The notes under the pieces: model-generated | The model's input: only the letters and a program-made list of their open reading frames with translations | The model's database searches: none | Told to the model about the DNA's origin: nothing | Translations under genes and position numbers: made by a program | Part shown: one piece after another, positions 45,219 to 53,920 of the stretch | Numbering within the stretch: the stretch's first letter is position 1 | How the letters are laid out: the number at the start of each line of letters is the position of its first letter | DNA from: Bacteroidota bacterium | GTDB taxonomy: Bacteria; Bacteroidota; Bacteroidia; AKYH767-A; 2013-40CM-41-45 | Assembly (NCBI GenBank): GCA_016720935.1 | Contig: JADKJP010000006.1 | Span: 1,116,001-1,180,000, forward strand | DNA length: 64,000 nt | Direction of reading: 5' to 3'

Positions 45219-46466
45219 TTAGTCGTTTAAGGAATGCAAAATTAATCCGCTTCTTAATTTAGGTTCGAACCAGGTTACTTTTGGAGGCATGGTTAATCCT
45301 CCGTCAGCGATGTCAATCAGTTGCTTCATTGAAACAGGATACATTGAAAAAGCTACTTCCATTTCGCCGGAGTTGACGCGTTTTTCAAGTTCTCCTAATC
45401 CTCTTAATCCACCTACAAAATCAATTCTTTTATCTGTTCTGAGGTCTTTGATATTCAGAATTGGTTCGAGGATTTGTTTGGAAAGAATGGTTACATCCAA
45501 AACACCAATCGGATCATTATCGTCAAATGTTCCTTTTTTAGCAGTTAGCTTATACCATTGCTTACCTAAATACATACCGAATTCATGAAGGTGTTCAGGT
45601 CTGTATGCTGTTGAACTTTTTTCTTCTATATCAAAACTCTTACTGATCGCGTTTTTAAATTGGTCCTGAGTCAAACCATTCAGGTCTTTTACAACTCTGT
45701 TGTAATCCAGGATAGCCAATTGATTGTCGGGGAAGTGAACCGCAAGGAAGAAATTGTATTCTTCTTTTCCGGTATGATTTGGATTATTTTCTCTTCTTTC
45801 TTTTCCAACCAGAGCTGCAGCCGCGGTACGGTGATGTCCATCCGCTACGTAAGTCTTAGGTATCGCGGCAAAATAATTTGTGATGCGATCAATTCTGTTT
45901 TTGTCACTCACAACCCAGAACTGATGACCGATGCCATCTTCTGTAACAAAATTATACTCAGGTTCAGCTTTGATGATTTCATTCACCAGCGCGTCAAGAG
46001 CCGCTACATGACGGAAAGCAAAAAATACCGGTTCGTAATTGAGACTGCTTACACGCACATGGTTTTTACGGTCTTCTTCTTTATCAGGACGCGTAAGCTC
46101 ATGTTTTTTGATCACATCATTCACATAATCGTCGACAGAAGCACCTCCGACAATACCATACTGAGTTCGCCCGTTCATTGTTTGGGCATAGATGTAATAG
46201 CATTCCTGCGCATCCTGAAAATAAATTCCGTCTTTGAATAATTTGTCGAAATTCTCTTTTCCTTTCTTGTAGATTTCAGGCGCATAGTGATCAAAATCAT
46301 CCGGAAAATCGATCTCAGGTTTGATGACGTGATAGAAAGACAAAGGATTTCCTTCCGCTTCTTTTCTGGCTTCCTTTTCGTTGAGCACATCATAAGGTTT
46401 GGAAGCGATCTTCGCTACAAATTCTTTTTTTGGTCGGATTCCTTTGAAGGGTTTAAGTATTGCCAT
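45219..46466 (-). CDS. DUF1015 family protein
   Basis: This 415-residue protein matches DUF1015 across its length: PFKGIRPKKEFVAKIASKPY, YDVLNEKEARKEAEGNPLSF, YVADGHHRTAAAALVGKERR, PDNQLAILDYNRVVKDLNGL, and the C-terminal VAFSMYPVSMKQLIDIADGG. The DGHHR motif suggests phosphate or metal binding, and relatives are thought to act as kinases of serine-type substrates. In many Bacteroidota it neighbours phosphoserine or class V aminotransferase and phosphoglycerate dehydrogenase genes, here the aminotransferase just upstream. The link to serine metabolism is from context only. Confidence 0.9.
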   Translation of the reverse strand: MAILKPFKGIRPKKEFVAKIASKPYDVLNEKEARKEAEGNPLSFYHVIKPEIDFPDDFDHYAPEIYKKGKENFDKLFKDGIYFQDAQECYYIYAQTMNGRTQYGIVGGASVDDYVNDVIKKHELTRPDKEEDRKNHVRVSSLNYEPVFFAFRHVAALDALVNEIIKAEPEYNFVTEDGIGHQFWVVSDKNRIDRITNYFAAIPKTYVADGHHRTAAAALVGKERRENNPNHTGKEEYNFFLAVHFPDNQLAILDYNRVVKDLNGLTQDQFKNAISKSFDIEEKSSTAYRPEHLHEFGMYLGKQWYKLTAKKGTFDDNDPIGVLDVTILSKQILEPILNIKDLRTDKRIDFVGGLRGLGELEKRVNSGEMEVAFSMYPVSMKQLIDIADGGLTMPPKVTWFEPKLRSGLILHSLND

Positions 46467-46517
46467 TGTATTAATTGGTGAAGAATGAATTATTATTTTG
46501 TTGAATAATATCAGGAA

Positions 46518-47594
46518 TTACTGAAGCTTCAGAATTTTCTCCATTTCTGAAGTTAATTCCTCGAGATCTTCCAGTGTAAGATCTCCCATGTGACCGATTC
46601 TGAAAGTTTTATCTTTAAGTTCATTGTAACCATTCGATATCAGCATGCCTCTTTGAGCAAGTTCTTTGTTGAGTTCGCTGACATTAATATTTCTTGTATT
46701 GCGAATGCATGTCACAGTTAAGGATTCAAAACCCGGCATACAATACACTTCAAAATAGTGATTGGCCCAGTTGATCATGTATTCTGCCATCTCAATGTGA
46801 CGGATAAATCGGTTCTCGATATTTTCTTTTTCGATACGATCCAGTTGAAAATCCAGAGCGAACATGTGCGATAAGGAAGGAGTGCAATGATATTGATGAT
46901 CCTTCTTCTCAATGAAACGTAACATTGTTCCAAAATCCAGATAATATCCTCGCGGTCCGATTTTTTCAATTCGATCTATAGCCTTTTGAGAAACAGAAGC
47001 GAGCGATAATCCCGGAGGAAGTGCAAGTGCTTTTTGTGAGGATGTGATACAAATATCTACACCAAGACGGTCAACTTCAATTTTCGCTCCTCCAAGTGAG
47101 CTCACACAATCCAGCATCCAAACCACATCCGGATACTTTTTCATGACTACAGAAATCGCTTCAACAGGATTCATGATTCCTACTGAGGTTTCATTATGGG
47201 TGATCGCGACTGTATCGTATTTGCCTGTCTTCAGGTATTTTTCTACGGTCTCCGGTAATGTCGGATGACCGGATTCCTCTTCGTGCAGGTCGGCTTCAAT
47301 ACCGTTTAATTTGGCGAGTTCATACCATCGTTTTCCAAATGCGCCCACAGAAAAAACGATTGCTCTTTTTTGTGTCGCGCTTCGGATAGCGCCTTCCATC
47401 AAACCGGTACCTGAAGAAGTGCTCAGGACAATCTTATTCTGGGTGAACATCAGTCGCTGCATTTTTTGAGTAATGCGCTTCTGGAGTTCGGAAGCTTCTT
47501 TGGTCCTGTGGCCAATCATGGGTGTTGCCATCTTGGCTAAGACATCCGGATGAACAAAAGTGGGCCCAGGGATAAATAGTTTCTTGATTTCCAT
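46518..47594 (-). CDS. Class V aminotransferase (alanine-glyoxylate/serine-pyruvate type)
   Basis: This 358-residue PLP enzyme has the class V fold: FIPGPTFVHPDVLAKMATPM, VLSTSSGTGLMEGAIRSATQ (PLP phosphate loop), VWMLDCVSSLGGAKIEVDRL (PLP-pyridine Asp) and the Schiff-base Lys in CITSSQKALALPPGLSLASV. Members transfer amino groups between Ala, Ser or phosphoserine and a 2-oxo acid. Similarity to alanine-glyoxylate aminotransferase is strongest, but DUF1015 next to it suggests it may serve in serine synthesis instead. The gene is 51 bases upstream of DUF1015 on the same strand. Confidence 0.92.
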   Translation of the reverse strand: MEIKKLFIPGPTFVHPDVLAKMATPMIGHRTKEASELQKRITQKMQRLMFTQNKIVLSTSSGTGLMEGAIRSATQKRAIVFSVGAFGKRWYELAKLNGIEADLHEEESGHPTLPETVEKYLKTGKYDTVAITHNETSVGIMNPVEAISVVMKKYPDVVWMLDCVSSLGGAKIEVDRLGVDICITSSQKALALPPGLSLASVSQKAIDRIEKIGPRGYYLDFGTMLRFIEKKDHQYHCTPSLSHMFALDFQLDRIEKENIENRFIRHIEMAEYMINWANHYFEVYCMPGFESLTVTCIRNTRNINVSELNKELAQRGMLISNGYNELKDKTFRIGHMGDLTLEDLEELTSEMEKILKLQ

Positions 47595-47626
47595 ATTTCT
47601 TACCGGGTTTTCAGCATGCGAAGCTA

Positions 47627-47651
47627 TAAAAAAAGCCTTTAGGAAAGACTT
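47627..47651 (-). terminator. Intrinsic terminator after secreted protein gene
   Basis: On the minus strand AAGTCTTT, CCT, AAAGGCTT (one G-T wobble) is followed by a T-run. It lies downstream of the 47701-48606 gene. Confidence 0.75.
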
Positions 47652-47700
47652 GAGAACAGCCTTCCTTCACGTCATTTAACCTCAAAAATTGATTGAAGCA

Positions 47701-48606
47701 TCAATTGGTTTGTTTTTTCTGACTTCCTTTGGTTCTGACGTCAACATCCTGCTGAAGTATCCATTTCCCCTTTTTGAATTTCATTGCATCATAGGTGCCA
47801 TCAGGACCACCAATTGTAACCTGGTCTTCACTACCTTGATTTTTATCAGAAGTCCCGGAAAGATGATCGAAGACAAGCATATTTTTTGAATTGTCATATC
47901 GCAAAGTCATCACTGATTGAGCGGTGAATGTGAAGACTAATCTGTTTTTATAAACTTTGCCGGTTTTAAAGAGTGGAAAACCGAATCGTGGATTGTCATG
48001 ATCAAAATACAATACCTCCGCCACCTTTTGTGTAGAGATTGAATTGACGCCTTTCCACCCAAGTAAAGTGTAAAAAGTACGTTTACCTGCCTTGTTTTCA
48101 AGAATGGAATAATACACAGATCCATACCATCTTTCCGAAATTAGTTTTTCTGATTGTGGTTTCTGAATAACAAGTGTGGAATCCTGCAGCGGAATTAGTC
48201 GGATTTTATTTCCCGAATCAGAAGGCACCTGGATGTATCCAAAGTAATCGTATCGATTTCCGTCAAAGTAGGGTAGTGTCCAGGTATAAATTCTGAATTT
48301 CTCTCCCGGAGCAGTTAACACGGAAATATTTTTTATCGTATCGAAATTTGCCTGATAGGATGAAGGGATTCGCAATACCGAATCAATAATTTGTCTGAAT
48401 TGTAAATTAGATGCTAGCCTTGTTGAATCGTTTTTGCCTCGTTGAATTTCGTGAATCAGATTTTGAAAGAATGATTTTTTAGTGCTGTCCGTTTCCGGTT
48501 TCGCAACAGTGTCAGGCTGTGAGAATAAATGTACAGGAATGACAAACACGAGAAATGTGATTATTCTCAGCCGATAAAAAAGAGTATTGATTCTCAGGAA
48601 TGCCAT
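47701..48606 (-). CDS. Secreted protein of unknown function
   Basis: This 301-residue protein has a long N-terminal signal (FYRLRIITFLVFVIPVHLFS). The mature part is beta-rich: EKFRIYTWTLPYFDGNRYDY, FGYIQVPSDSGNKIRLIPLQ, and repeated Tyr/Asp turns, with the ending KWILQQDVDVRTKGSQKKQT. I do not recognise it, although similar proteins seem common in this phylum. The gene is monocistronic, between the ferredoxin terminator and its own terminator. Confidence 0.75.
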   Translation of the reverse strand: MAFLRINTLFYRLRIITFLVFVIPVHLFSQPDTVAKPETDSTKKSFFQNLIHEIQRGKNDSTRLASNLQFRQIIDSVLRIPSSYQANFDTIKNISVLTAPGEKFRIYTWTLPYFDGNRYDYFGYIQVPSDSGNKIRLIPLQDSTLVIQKPQSEKLISERWYGSVYYSILENKAGKRTFYTLLGWKGVNSISTQKVAEVLYFDHDNPRFGFPLFKTGKVYKNRLVFTFTAQSVMTLRYDNSKNMLVFDHLSGTSDKNQGSEDQVTIGGPDGTYDAMKFKKGKWILQQDVDVRTKGSQKKQTN

Positions 48607-48616
48607 TTTGTAAAAT

Positions 48617-48650
48617 TAAAAAAACCGCAAACTATAACGGTTTGCGGTTC
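48617..48650 (-). terminator. Intrinsic terminator after ferredoxin gene
   Basis: On the minus strand AACCGCAAAC, CGTTATA, GTTTGCGGTT and a T-run form a perfect 10-base-pair stem-loop. Confidence 0.95.
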
Positions 48651-48678
48651 TTAATATTCTTTTAATCGCTTGGCTAAA

Positions 48679-49026
48679 TTACACGTGCAAACGACCTTTT
48701 TTAGCTAACAAATCATCTTTGCTTTCACGGAAATCAGGATCATCCACACAGCAATCAACCGGACAAACGGAAGCGCATTGTGGTTCGTCGTGGAATCCGA
48801 CACATTCTGTACATTTATCAGTAACGATATAGTAAGCGTCCATAGAAAGTGGTGCCTGGGCAGCATCAGCATCTATTTCAGAACCGTCCATTTTTTTAAA
48901 CATACCTTTGACACTAGTTCCATCGGAGAAACGCCATTCAGCGCCTCCTTCGTAGATTGCATTGTTCGGACACTCCGGTTCGCAAGCTCCACAATTGATG
49001 CATTCTTCTGTAATCTTTATGGCCAT
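48679..49026 (-). CDS. 2[4Fe-4S] ferredoxin
   Basis: This 115-residue ferredoxin starts at ATG 49026. The frame extends further upstream, but that would add a non-conserved hydrophobic leader. It has the first cluster motif CINCGACEPECPNNAIYEGG and the second as CTECVGFHDEPQCASVCPVD, where the spacing between the Cys residues is widened as in the Alvin-type ferredoxins. It carries electrons at low potential. The gene lies divergent from the acyl-CoA reductase gene, with a full TTTG / TAATTTTG promoter on its side. Confidence 0.93.
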   Translation of the reverse strand: MAIKITEECINCGACEPECPNNAIYEGGAEWRFSDGTSVKGMFKKMDGSEIDADAAQAPLSMDAYYIVTDKCTECVGFHDEPQCASVCPVDCCVDDPDFRESKDDLLAKKGRLHV

Positions 49027-49065
49027 AAAAATTTCCTTTCTACTTTTGAGGTTCAATAATGGGAG

Positions 49066-49095
49066 CAAAATTAACCAGAAAAAGTACATATCAAA
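49066..49095 (-). promoter_or_regulatory. Bacteroidota-type promoter of ferredoxin gene
   Basis: Minus strand: TTTG (49095-49092), 18 bases, then TAATTTTG (49073-49066). Both boxes and spacing match the phylum consensus. The transcript would start near 49060, with a leader of about 35 bases. Confidence 0.7.
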
Positions 49096-49148
49096 ACGGA
49101 ATACAAGGAATTGTGAACTGAATTGGAATTGCTGATAAGAAAATAAAC

Positions 49149-50234
49149 ATGTTGATGAATCAGAACCAAAGGATTAGTGCTTTCGCAGAGTTAGGGGCTA
49201 AACTGAAGCAAATGCTGGAAAGCACAGAAAACACTGTAGGACAAGGAGATACAATAGACTCTGATTTTCGTCATGTACTACGGTCTGCACAACTCCAGAA
49301 TCCCTGGTTTATCCCTGAAAATACTGTTTTTGCTTTGAGGCAATGGGCAGAGTTACTTACAAAAAATAAGCTTGAAAGTTGGATTGAGCCGTATCATTTG
49401 CAATTAGAAAAGCAGCTTGTCTCCAAAAGAGTCGGGGTGGTCAATGCGGGAAATATTCCACTGGTAGGATTTCATGATTTCCTGAGCGTATTGATAAGCG
49501 GACATTCATATCTCGGAAAAAATGCATCCGATGACGCATTGCTTCTTCCATACATTGCCGGTTTATTGCAAAACATCGAACCGGGGTTCAAAGAACAGGT
49601 TTCTTTCACCGATCGGTTGGCGCATTATGATGCAGTGATCGCGACCGGCAGTAACAACACAGCCAGATATTTTGAGCACTACTTTGGAAAAGTACCTCAC
49701 ATTATCCGTAAAAACAGGAACGGTGTTGCTGTGCTCAAGGGTAACGAAACTGCAGCACAGCTCAAACTTCTTGGCGAAGATATCTTTCGTTATTTTGGTT
49801 TGGGATGCAGGAATATTTCAAAACTGTATGTCCCTGAACAATATGATTTTTCCCTCTTTTTTGAATCCATGATGTCTTTTCAGGATGTGATGGGTCACAA
49901 TAAGTACATGAACAATTTTGAATACCACAATACTGTCTATTTATTAAAGACAATTCCTTTTCTGCAAAATGGTTTTATGATTCTCAAAGAGGATGTCTCC
50001 ATCCCGTCACCGATCGCTGTTGTTCATTATGAAAAGTACACAGATGAAAATGAGTTACGACAACAACTCATCAACGACAGAGAAAAATTGCAATGTATTG
50101 CAACTGAAAATAAGGAGTTGTTCTCCGGATCCGGTCTGGAACAAATTCTTACCGACTTAGGAAACACTCAACACCCGGGCCTAAGTGATTACGCGGATGG
50201 AGTGGATACGGTGAGGTTTCTTTCTGTAATATAA
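49149..50234 (+). CDS. Acyl-CoA reductase (LuxC-like) family protein
   Basis: This 361-residue protein matches the acyl-CoA reductase/LuxC family in size and motifs: NPWFIPENTVFALRQWAELL, KRVGVVNAGNIPLVGFHDFL, SGHSYLGKNASDDALLLPYI, FTDRLAHYDAVIATGSNNTA and LGCRNISKLYVPEQYDFSLF (with the expected Cys). LuxC relatives reduce fatty acyl-CoA to aldehyde with NADPH. It is divergent from the ferredoxin gene, a pairing seen in many Bacteroidota. The true substrate is unknown. Confidence 0.85.
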   Translation: MLMNQNQRISAFAELGAKLKQMLESTENTVGQGDTIDSDFRHVLRSAQLQNPWFIPENTVFALRQWAELLTKNKLESWIEPYHLQLEKQLVSKRVGVVNAGNIPLVGFHDFLSVLISGHSYLGKNASDDALLLPYIAGLLQNIEPGFKEQVSFTDRLAHYDAVIATGSNNTARYFEHYFGKVPHIIRKNRNGVAVLKGNETAAQLKLLGEDIFRYFGLGCRNISKLYVPEQYDFSLFFESMMSFQDVMGHNKYMNNFEYHNTVYLLKTIPFLQNGFMILKEDVSIPSPIAVVHYEKYTDENELRQQLINDREKLQCIATENKELFSGSGLEQILTDLGNTQHPGLSDYADGVDTVRFLSVI

Positions 50235-50239
50235 GTTTT

Positions 50240-50358
50240 ATGTTCCGGGTTCCGAGTTGTTTTTTTTGGATTATCTAATCTCAATTCGGAATATGAAAAA
50301 CATAATTCAAAACTCGAAAACCGGAACTTGAAACCCGGAACCCGGAACCCGAAACCCA
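50240..50358. repeat. CCGGGTTCCG / CGGAACCCGG inverted and tandem repeats
   Basis: Between the acyl-CoA reductase and lepB lie TCCGGGTTCCGAGTT on the left and CCGGAACTTGAAACCCGGAA with CCCGGAACCCGAAACCC on the right. The two sides are complementary in part and could pair. No gene is present. Confidence 0.7.
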
Positions 50359-50361
50359 CAG

Positions 50362-51519
50362 TTAATTATTCGGTATCAAGTGAAACAACCTTCCCCACCT
50401 GATTTTGTGAAGGAAGCTGCCATTCGTATCCCAGCTCATCCAGATAAATACAGCTTTACCCACTACATGATCTTCTGGTACAAAGCCCCAGAAGCGTGAG
50501 TCAGCACTGTTGTGCCTGTTGTCTCCCATCATAAAATAGTAATTCATCTTGAAGGTGTATGAATTGGCTTCGGTTCCATTGATAAAAATCTTATCATTTC
50601 TTTCTTCCAGTTTATTGCCTTCATATTCACCAATCACTTTACGATAAAAATCTATATTACTTGTGTCTATTGGGATCGTAGCTCCCTTTTTTGGAATCCA
50701 TAGTGGTCCGAAATTGTCAACGTTCCATCCATATTTTGAATTGAATGGAAAAATGAAATCCTGGTAAATCTTCCTTGGAACCATGTTTGGCTCAATCTTT
50801 TTCACGTTACCGAACGATTTCAAAGTTTCGGCTGCACTTCTGGTCAGGAAGAAATTAAATTCTGTCGGAGACATCATTTCGCCATCGCGAAGGCCAAGCT
50901 TATCAATCGCTTGTTCACTAAATCCTGTTCCATCGGTTACTACATGATAGGATGTTTGTGAATTGATTGGTAAAGGAATTGGTTGTCCCTGTATAAAAAC
51001 GTCTCTGTCTTTCAATTCAATGGAATCACCCGGCAATCCGATGCATCGTTTAATATAATTCTCTTTCTTATCAACCGGTCGACCAAGGTTTTCTGCCGGC
51101 CAGTTAAAGACAACGCAATCCCCGCGATTTACATGACCAAATCCCGGAAGTCGGTGATAGCCGATTTTGATCCATTCCAGATAAGATTTCCCTCCGACAA
51201 GCGGTAGCGTGTGATGGGCAAAAGGAAAAGATAGCGGGGTCATCGGAACTCGTGCACCATAACTCACTTTACTCACAAAAAGGAAATCACCAACAAGAAG
51301 TGATTTTTCCATGGATGGAGTAGGGATGGTATAAGCTTCTATGAAGAAGGTTCTGATAATTGTCGCTGCAATGACTGCGAAGATGATGGCATCAACCCAT
51401 TCGCGAACAACTGTTTTTCTTTGTCCCGGTTTTGGTTTAAGTAAAAACCAGACACCAAGAGTAAAAATTCCAAACAGAATGTCTTTAATCAAATCCCAGT
51501 TTATTCTGAATTTAGCCAT
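50362..51519 (-). CDS. lepB: Signal peptidase I
   Basis: This 385-residue S26 peptidase cleaves signal peptides from exported proteins at the inner membrane. A membrane helix is at about residues 41-60. The catalytic Ser lies in AYTIPTPSMEKSLLVGDFLF and the general-base Lys in KENYIKRCIGLPGDSIELKD. YYFMMGDNRHNSADSRFWGF is the C-terminal box. At 385 residues it is longer than the E. coli enzyme, because of an inserted segment between boxes, as in other Bacteroidota. It closes the parA-parB-DUF5683-dapB-lepB operon. Confidence 0.96.
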   Translation of the reverse strand: MAKFRINWDLIKDILFGIFTLGVWFLLKPKPGQRKTVVREWVDAIIFAVIAATIIRTFFIEAYTIPTPSMEKSLLVGDFLFVSKVSYGARVPMTPLSFPFAHHTLPLVGGKSYLEWIKIGYHRLPGFGHVNRGDCVVFNWPAENLGRPVDKKENYIKRCIGLPGDSIELKDRDVFIQGQPIPLPINSQTSYHVVTDGTGFSEQAIDKLGLRDGEMMSPTEFNFFLTRSAAETLKSFGNVKKIEPNMVPRKIYQDFIFPFNSKYGWNVDNFGPLWIPKKGATIPIDTSNIDFYRKVIGEYEGNKLEERNDKIFINGTEANSYTFKMNYYFMMGDNRHNSADSRFWGFVPEDHVVGKAVFIWMSWDTNGSFLHKIRWGRLFHLIPNN

Positions 51520-51607
51520 GCGATTTTTCTTTATAAATATAATTCGCCTTTGCGAAGGTAACTTAGAGAAGCTTCCGCATTGGTTAACAGCTCGTTAATT
51601 ATCCACA

Positions 51608-52351
51608 TCAGAACTTTAATAAATCCTGCATTCCAAAGAGTCCTTTTTTTCCTTTCAACCATTCAGCAGCTACTATTGCACCCAGTGCAAATCCTTGTCT
51701 GCTCAGGGCTTTATGAATGATTTCTATTTCATCTTCATCCGAGAAGTATTTCACAATGTGCGTTCCGGGAACTTCATCTTCACGGGTAGAAAAGATGGGA
51801 AGCTCCGTGTTGTCATCTCCCTCGCCGGAGATATTTTCGTCACCCTTGTAATTCTTCCAGTACTTGATCCGGTCCATTTCACCAATGATTTGTTCAGCAA
51901 GAGTTATCGCAGTTCCACTGGGTGAATCCAGCTTATGAATATGATGACTTTCGTGGATAAACACCTCGTCGTATTGTTCGAGCTTATTCATCAAACCTGC
52001 AAGTTTTTTGTTGATCTCAAAAAAAACATTCACTCCTATGCTGTAATTTGAAGCATAGAAAAACGAGTGGTTTCCGCTTCGACAGAGGTTTTTTACCTCA
52101 GTCAATTCTTCGTTCCAACCGGTAGTTCCAGAAACGACAGGTAATCCTGCATTAAAACAACGAAGGACGTTATCATATGCCGCATCAGGCTGACTGAATT
52201 CAATGGCAACATCTGCCTTTGAGAGCTCTTCAGATGTAATGCTTGCGCTGTTTTCATCTGTAACAATCAGACTAATCTCGTGTCCTCTTTTTTTTGCCAG
52301 CGCTTCAATTGCTTTGCCCATCTTTCCGTGGCCAATGAGAATTATTTTCAT
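51608..52351 (-). CDS. dapB: 4-hydroxy-tetrahydrodipicolinate reductase
   Basis: This 247-residue enzyme reduces the lysine/diaminopimelate precursor with NAD(P)H. The Rossmann motif is GHGKMGKAIEALAKKRGH. The catalytic segment ESHHIHKLDSPSGTAITLAE holds the active-site His pair and Lys. VVSGTTGWNEELTEV and GALGAIVAAEWL-like sequence near the end fit the family. Diaminopimelate feeds peptidoglycan, so its place among cell-envelope and division genes makes sense. It lies between DUF5683 and lepB. Confidence 0.97.
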   Translation of the reverse strand: MKIILIGHGKMGKAIEALAKKRGHEISLIVTDENSASITSEELSKADVAIEFSQPDAAYDNVLRCFNAGLPVVSGTTGWNEELTEVKNLCRSGNHSFFYASNYSIGVNVFFEINKKLAGLMNKLEQYDEVFIHESHHIHKLDSPSGTAITLAEQIIGEMDRIKYWKNYKGDENISGEGDDNTELPIFSTREDEVPGTHIVKYFSDEDEIEIIHKALSRQGFALGAIVAAEWLKGKKGLFGMQDLLKF

Positions 52352-52357
52352 TTCCGA

Positions 52358-52936
52358 TTACTTGATATTAAGGGTGAATTTTATTCCTGCCATTGGCTCA
52401 CCAAATGGATTTGTTTCCAAACAAGGTCCGGTTTTTAAACTCAGGTTATCGCTTACATCAAAATCCAATAATTGGGCGTCTACATAAGCGTCGATAACAT
52501 TCATTGTGTACAACACTCCCGAGAGGATATAACAAAGATCCCTGTTTCTTCGGTAGTAATCCTTTCGGACTTTTAGATCATCGTTGGAGTATCGCGGATA
52601 ATCATCTATAGTGTTTGGGTCGGTATCGTTCCTGTACAAATAGGCTGTCTTGAACTTGTGATAATATCCATTATTGAAATCAATGAAGTAAACCAGAGTT
52701 CCAAACCCGGCATAAATCACAGGTATTTTCCAGTATTTTTTATTGATCGCCTGACCTAGTCCGGGGAGCACGGCAGAAGAAAGTGCAGTTCGATTTGCTC
52801 TCTGTTTAGACTTTAAGGAAAGTGAATCAGGTTCAGATGCACTTACACTACCTGCATTCAGTAAATAAAAAATGACAACAGCGAAAAAGACACATACGCC
52901 TTTACTAAAAAAGTGTCGGCGGTGTGGTGATGTCAT
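52358..52936 (-). CDS. DUF5683 exported protein
   Basis: This 192-residue protein matches the DUF5683 family, which is always near parA/parB and dapB in Bacteroidota: signal (FFAVVIFYLLNAGSVSA), then LSSAVLPGLGQAINKKYWKI, YAGFGTLVYFIDFNNGYYHK and YYRRNRDLCYILSGVLYTMN. A membrane-embedded helical core is likely. Function is unknown. The gene is between parB and dapB, 6 bases before the latter. Confidence 0.88.
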   Translation of the reverse strand: MTSPHRRHFFSKGVCVFFAVVIFYLLNAGSVSASEPDSLSLKSKQRANRTALSSAVLPGLGQAINKKYWKIPVIYAGFGTLVYFIDFNNGYYHKFKTAYLYRNDTDPNTIDDYPRYSNDDLKVRKDYYRRNRDLCYILSGVLYTMNVIDAYVDAQLLDFDVSDNLSLKTGPCLETNPFGEPMAGIKFTLNIK

Positions 52937-53020
52937 TTTTTACTTTAAGGATTTTGGGATAAACTACACTGATTCCGGAAGAGTTTGTTTCAGGTTGTAC
53001 AGATTGAAACACAAGGCTGC

Positions 53021-53920
53021 TTAATAATTAAGCAATTCCAGAATCCGGTTCAGATCACTGTCATTTTCAAAAGGAATCTGAATCTTTCCGCTTCCATTTT
53101 GGGCACGTTGCAACTGGATCTTTGCTCCAAAATGACTGGAAAGAATATTCTGAATTTTAGTAAACTCAAAGGACAACTGGTTCTTGTGCTGATTTTCTTT
53201 TTTTCGTAGTGTAGATTTATTTCCACGTTCCCGAGCCAGATTTTCAACATCGCGGACGCTCAGTTGTTTTTCAATAATCTCATGATAGAGCGCAAGCTGT
53301 CGATCAATATTCTCAACTCCAAGAATTGCTCTTGCATGACCCATACTCAGACGTCCGTCACGAATGGATGCCTGGATCTCGGGTGGCAATCTCAACAAAC
53401 GAAGAAAGTTGGTGACCGTACTTCTGTTTTTACCGACACGAGTACTGAGTTCTTCCTGAGTCAGCGAACATTCTTCAAGCAAACGTTTGTAACTGATAGC
53501 GACTTCAAGCGCGTTGAGATCCTGTCTTTGGATGTTTTCAACCAAAGCCATTTCCAGCATTCCCTGGTCGTTGGCAACACGTATATAGGCTGGAATGGTT
53601 GTAAGTCCTGCCAGTTTGGAAGCCTTAAACCGACGTTCACCTGAAATGATCTGGTATTTATCATAGCCAAGTTTACGAACTGTAATCGGCTGAATGATTC
53701 CCTGCTCCTTGATAGAATCAGCAAGCTCCTGAAGCATTTCCTTGTCAAAATCCACACGAGGTTGAAAGGGATTGGCTTCAATCTGATCAAGCTGAATCTG
53801 TGCAACGGAACCTACAACTCCGGTTGAGCCGGTGACACCTGTTTTACTCGTTACATCGGTGTCGGCATTCTCCAACAATGCACTGAGGCCTTTGCCCAGC
53901 GCGCTTTTCTTAGTGCTCAT
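53021..53920 (-). CDS. parB: Chromosome-partitioning protein ParB
   Basis: This 299-residue protein is ParB: the N-terminal KKSALGKGLSALLENADTD, the CTP-binding ParB/Srx domain (NPFQPRVDFDKEMLQELADS, QIISGERRFKASKLAGLTTI), the KorB/HTH domain (ALVENIQRQDLNALEVAISY, LTQEELSTRVGKNRSTVTNF) and a short C-terminal dimer domain. It loads on parS and slides as a CTP clamp with ParA. It overlaps parA by a few bases. I did not find a parS sequence (GTTTCACGTGAAAC-like) in the window. Confidence 0.97.
   Translation of the reverse strand: MSTKKSALGKGLSALLENADTDVTSKTGVTGSTGVVGSVAQIQLDQIEANPFQPRVDFDKEMLQELADSIKEQGIIQPITVRKLGYDKYQIISGERRFKASKLAGLTTIPAYIRVANDQGMLEMALVENIQRQDLNALEVAISYKRLLEECSLTQEELSTRVGKNRSTVTNFLRLLRLPPEIQASIRDGRLSMGHARAILGVENIDRQLALYHEIIEKQLSVRDVENLARERGNKSTLRKKENQHKNQLSFEFTKIQNILSSHFGAKIQLQRAQNGSGKIQIPFENDSDLNRILELLNY

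Noticed and set aside
45260..45275. TTCGAACC-type sequence suggesting a tRNA T-loop
   Set aside because: It lies inside the DUF1015 coding sequence and no cloverleaf can be built around it.
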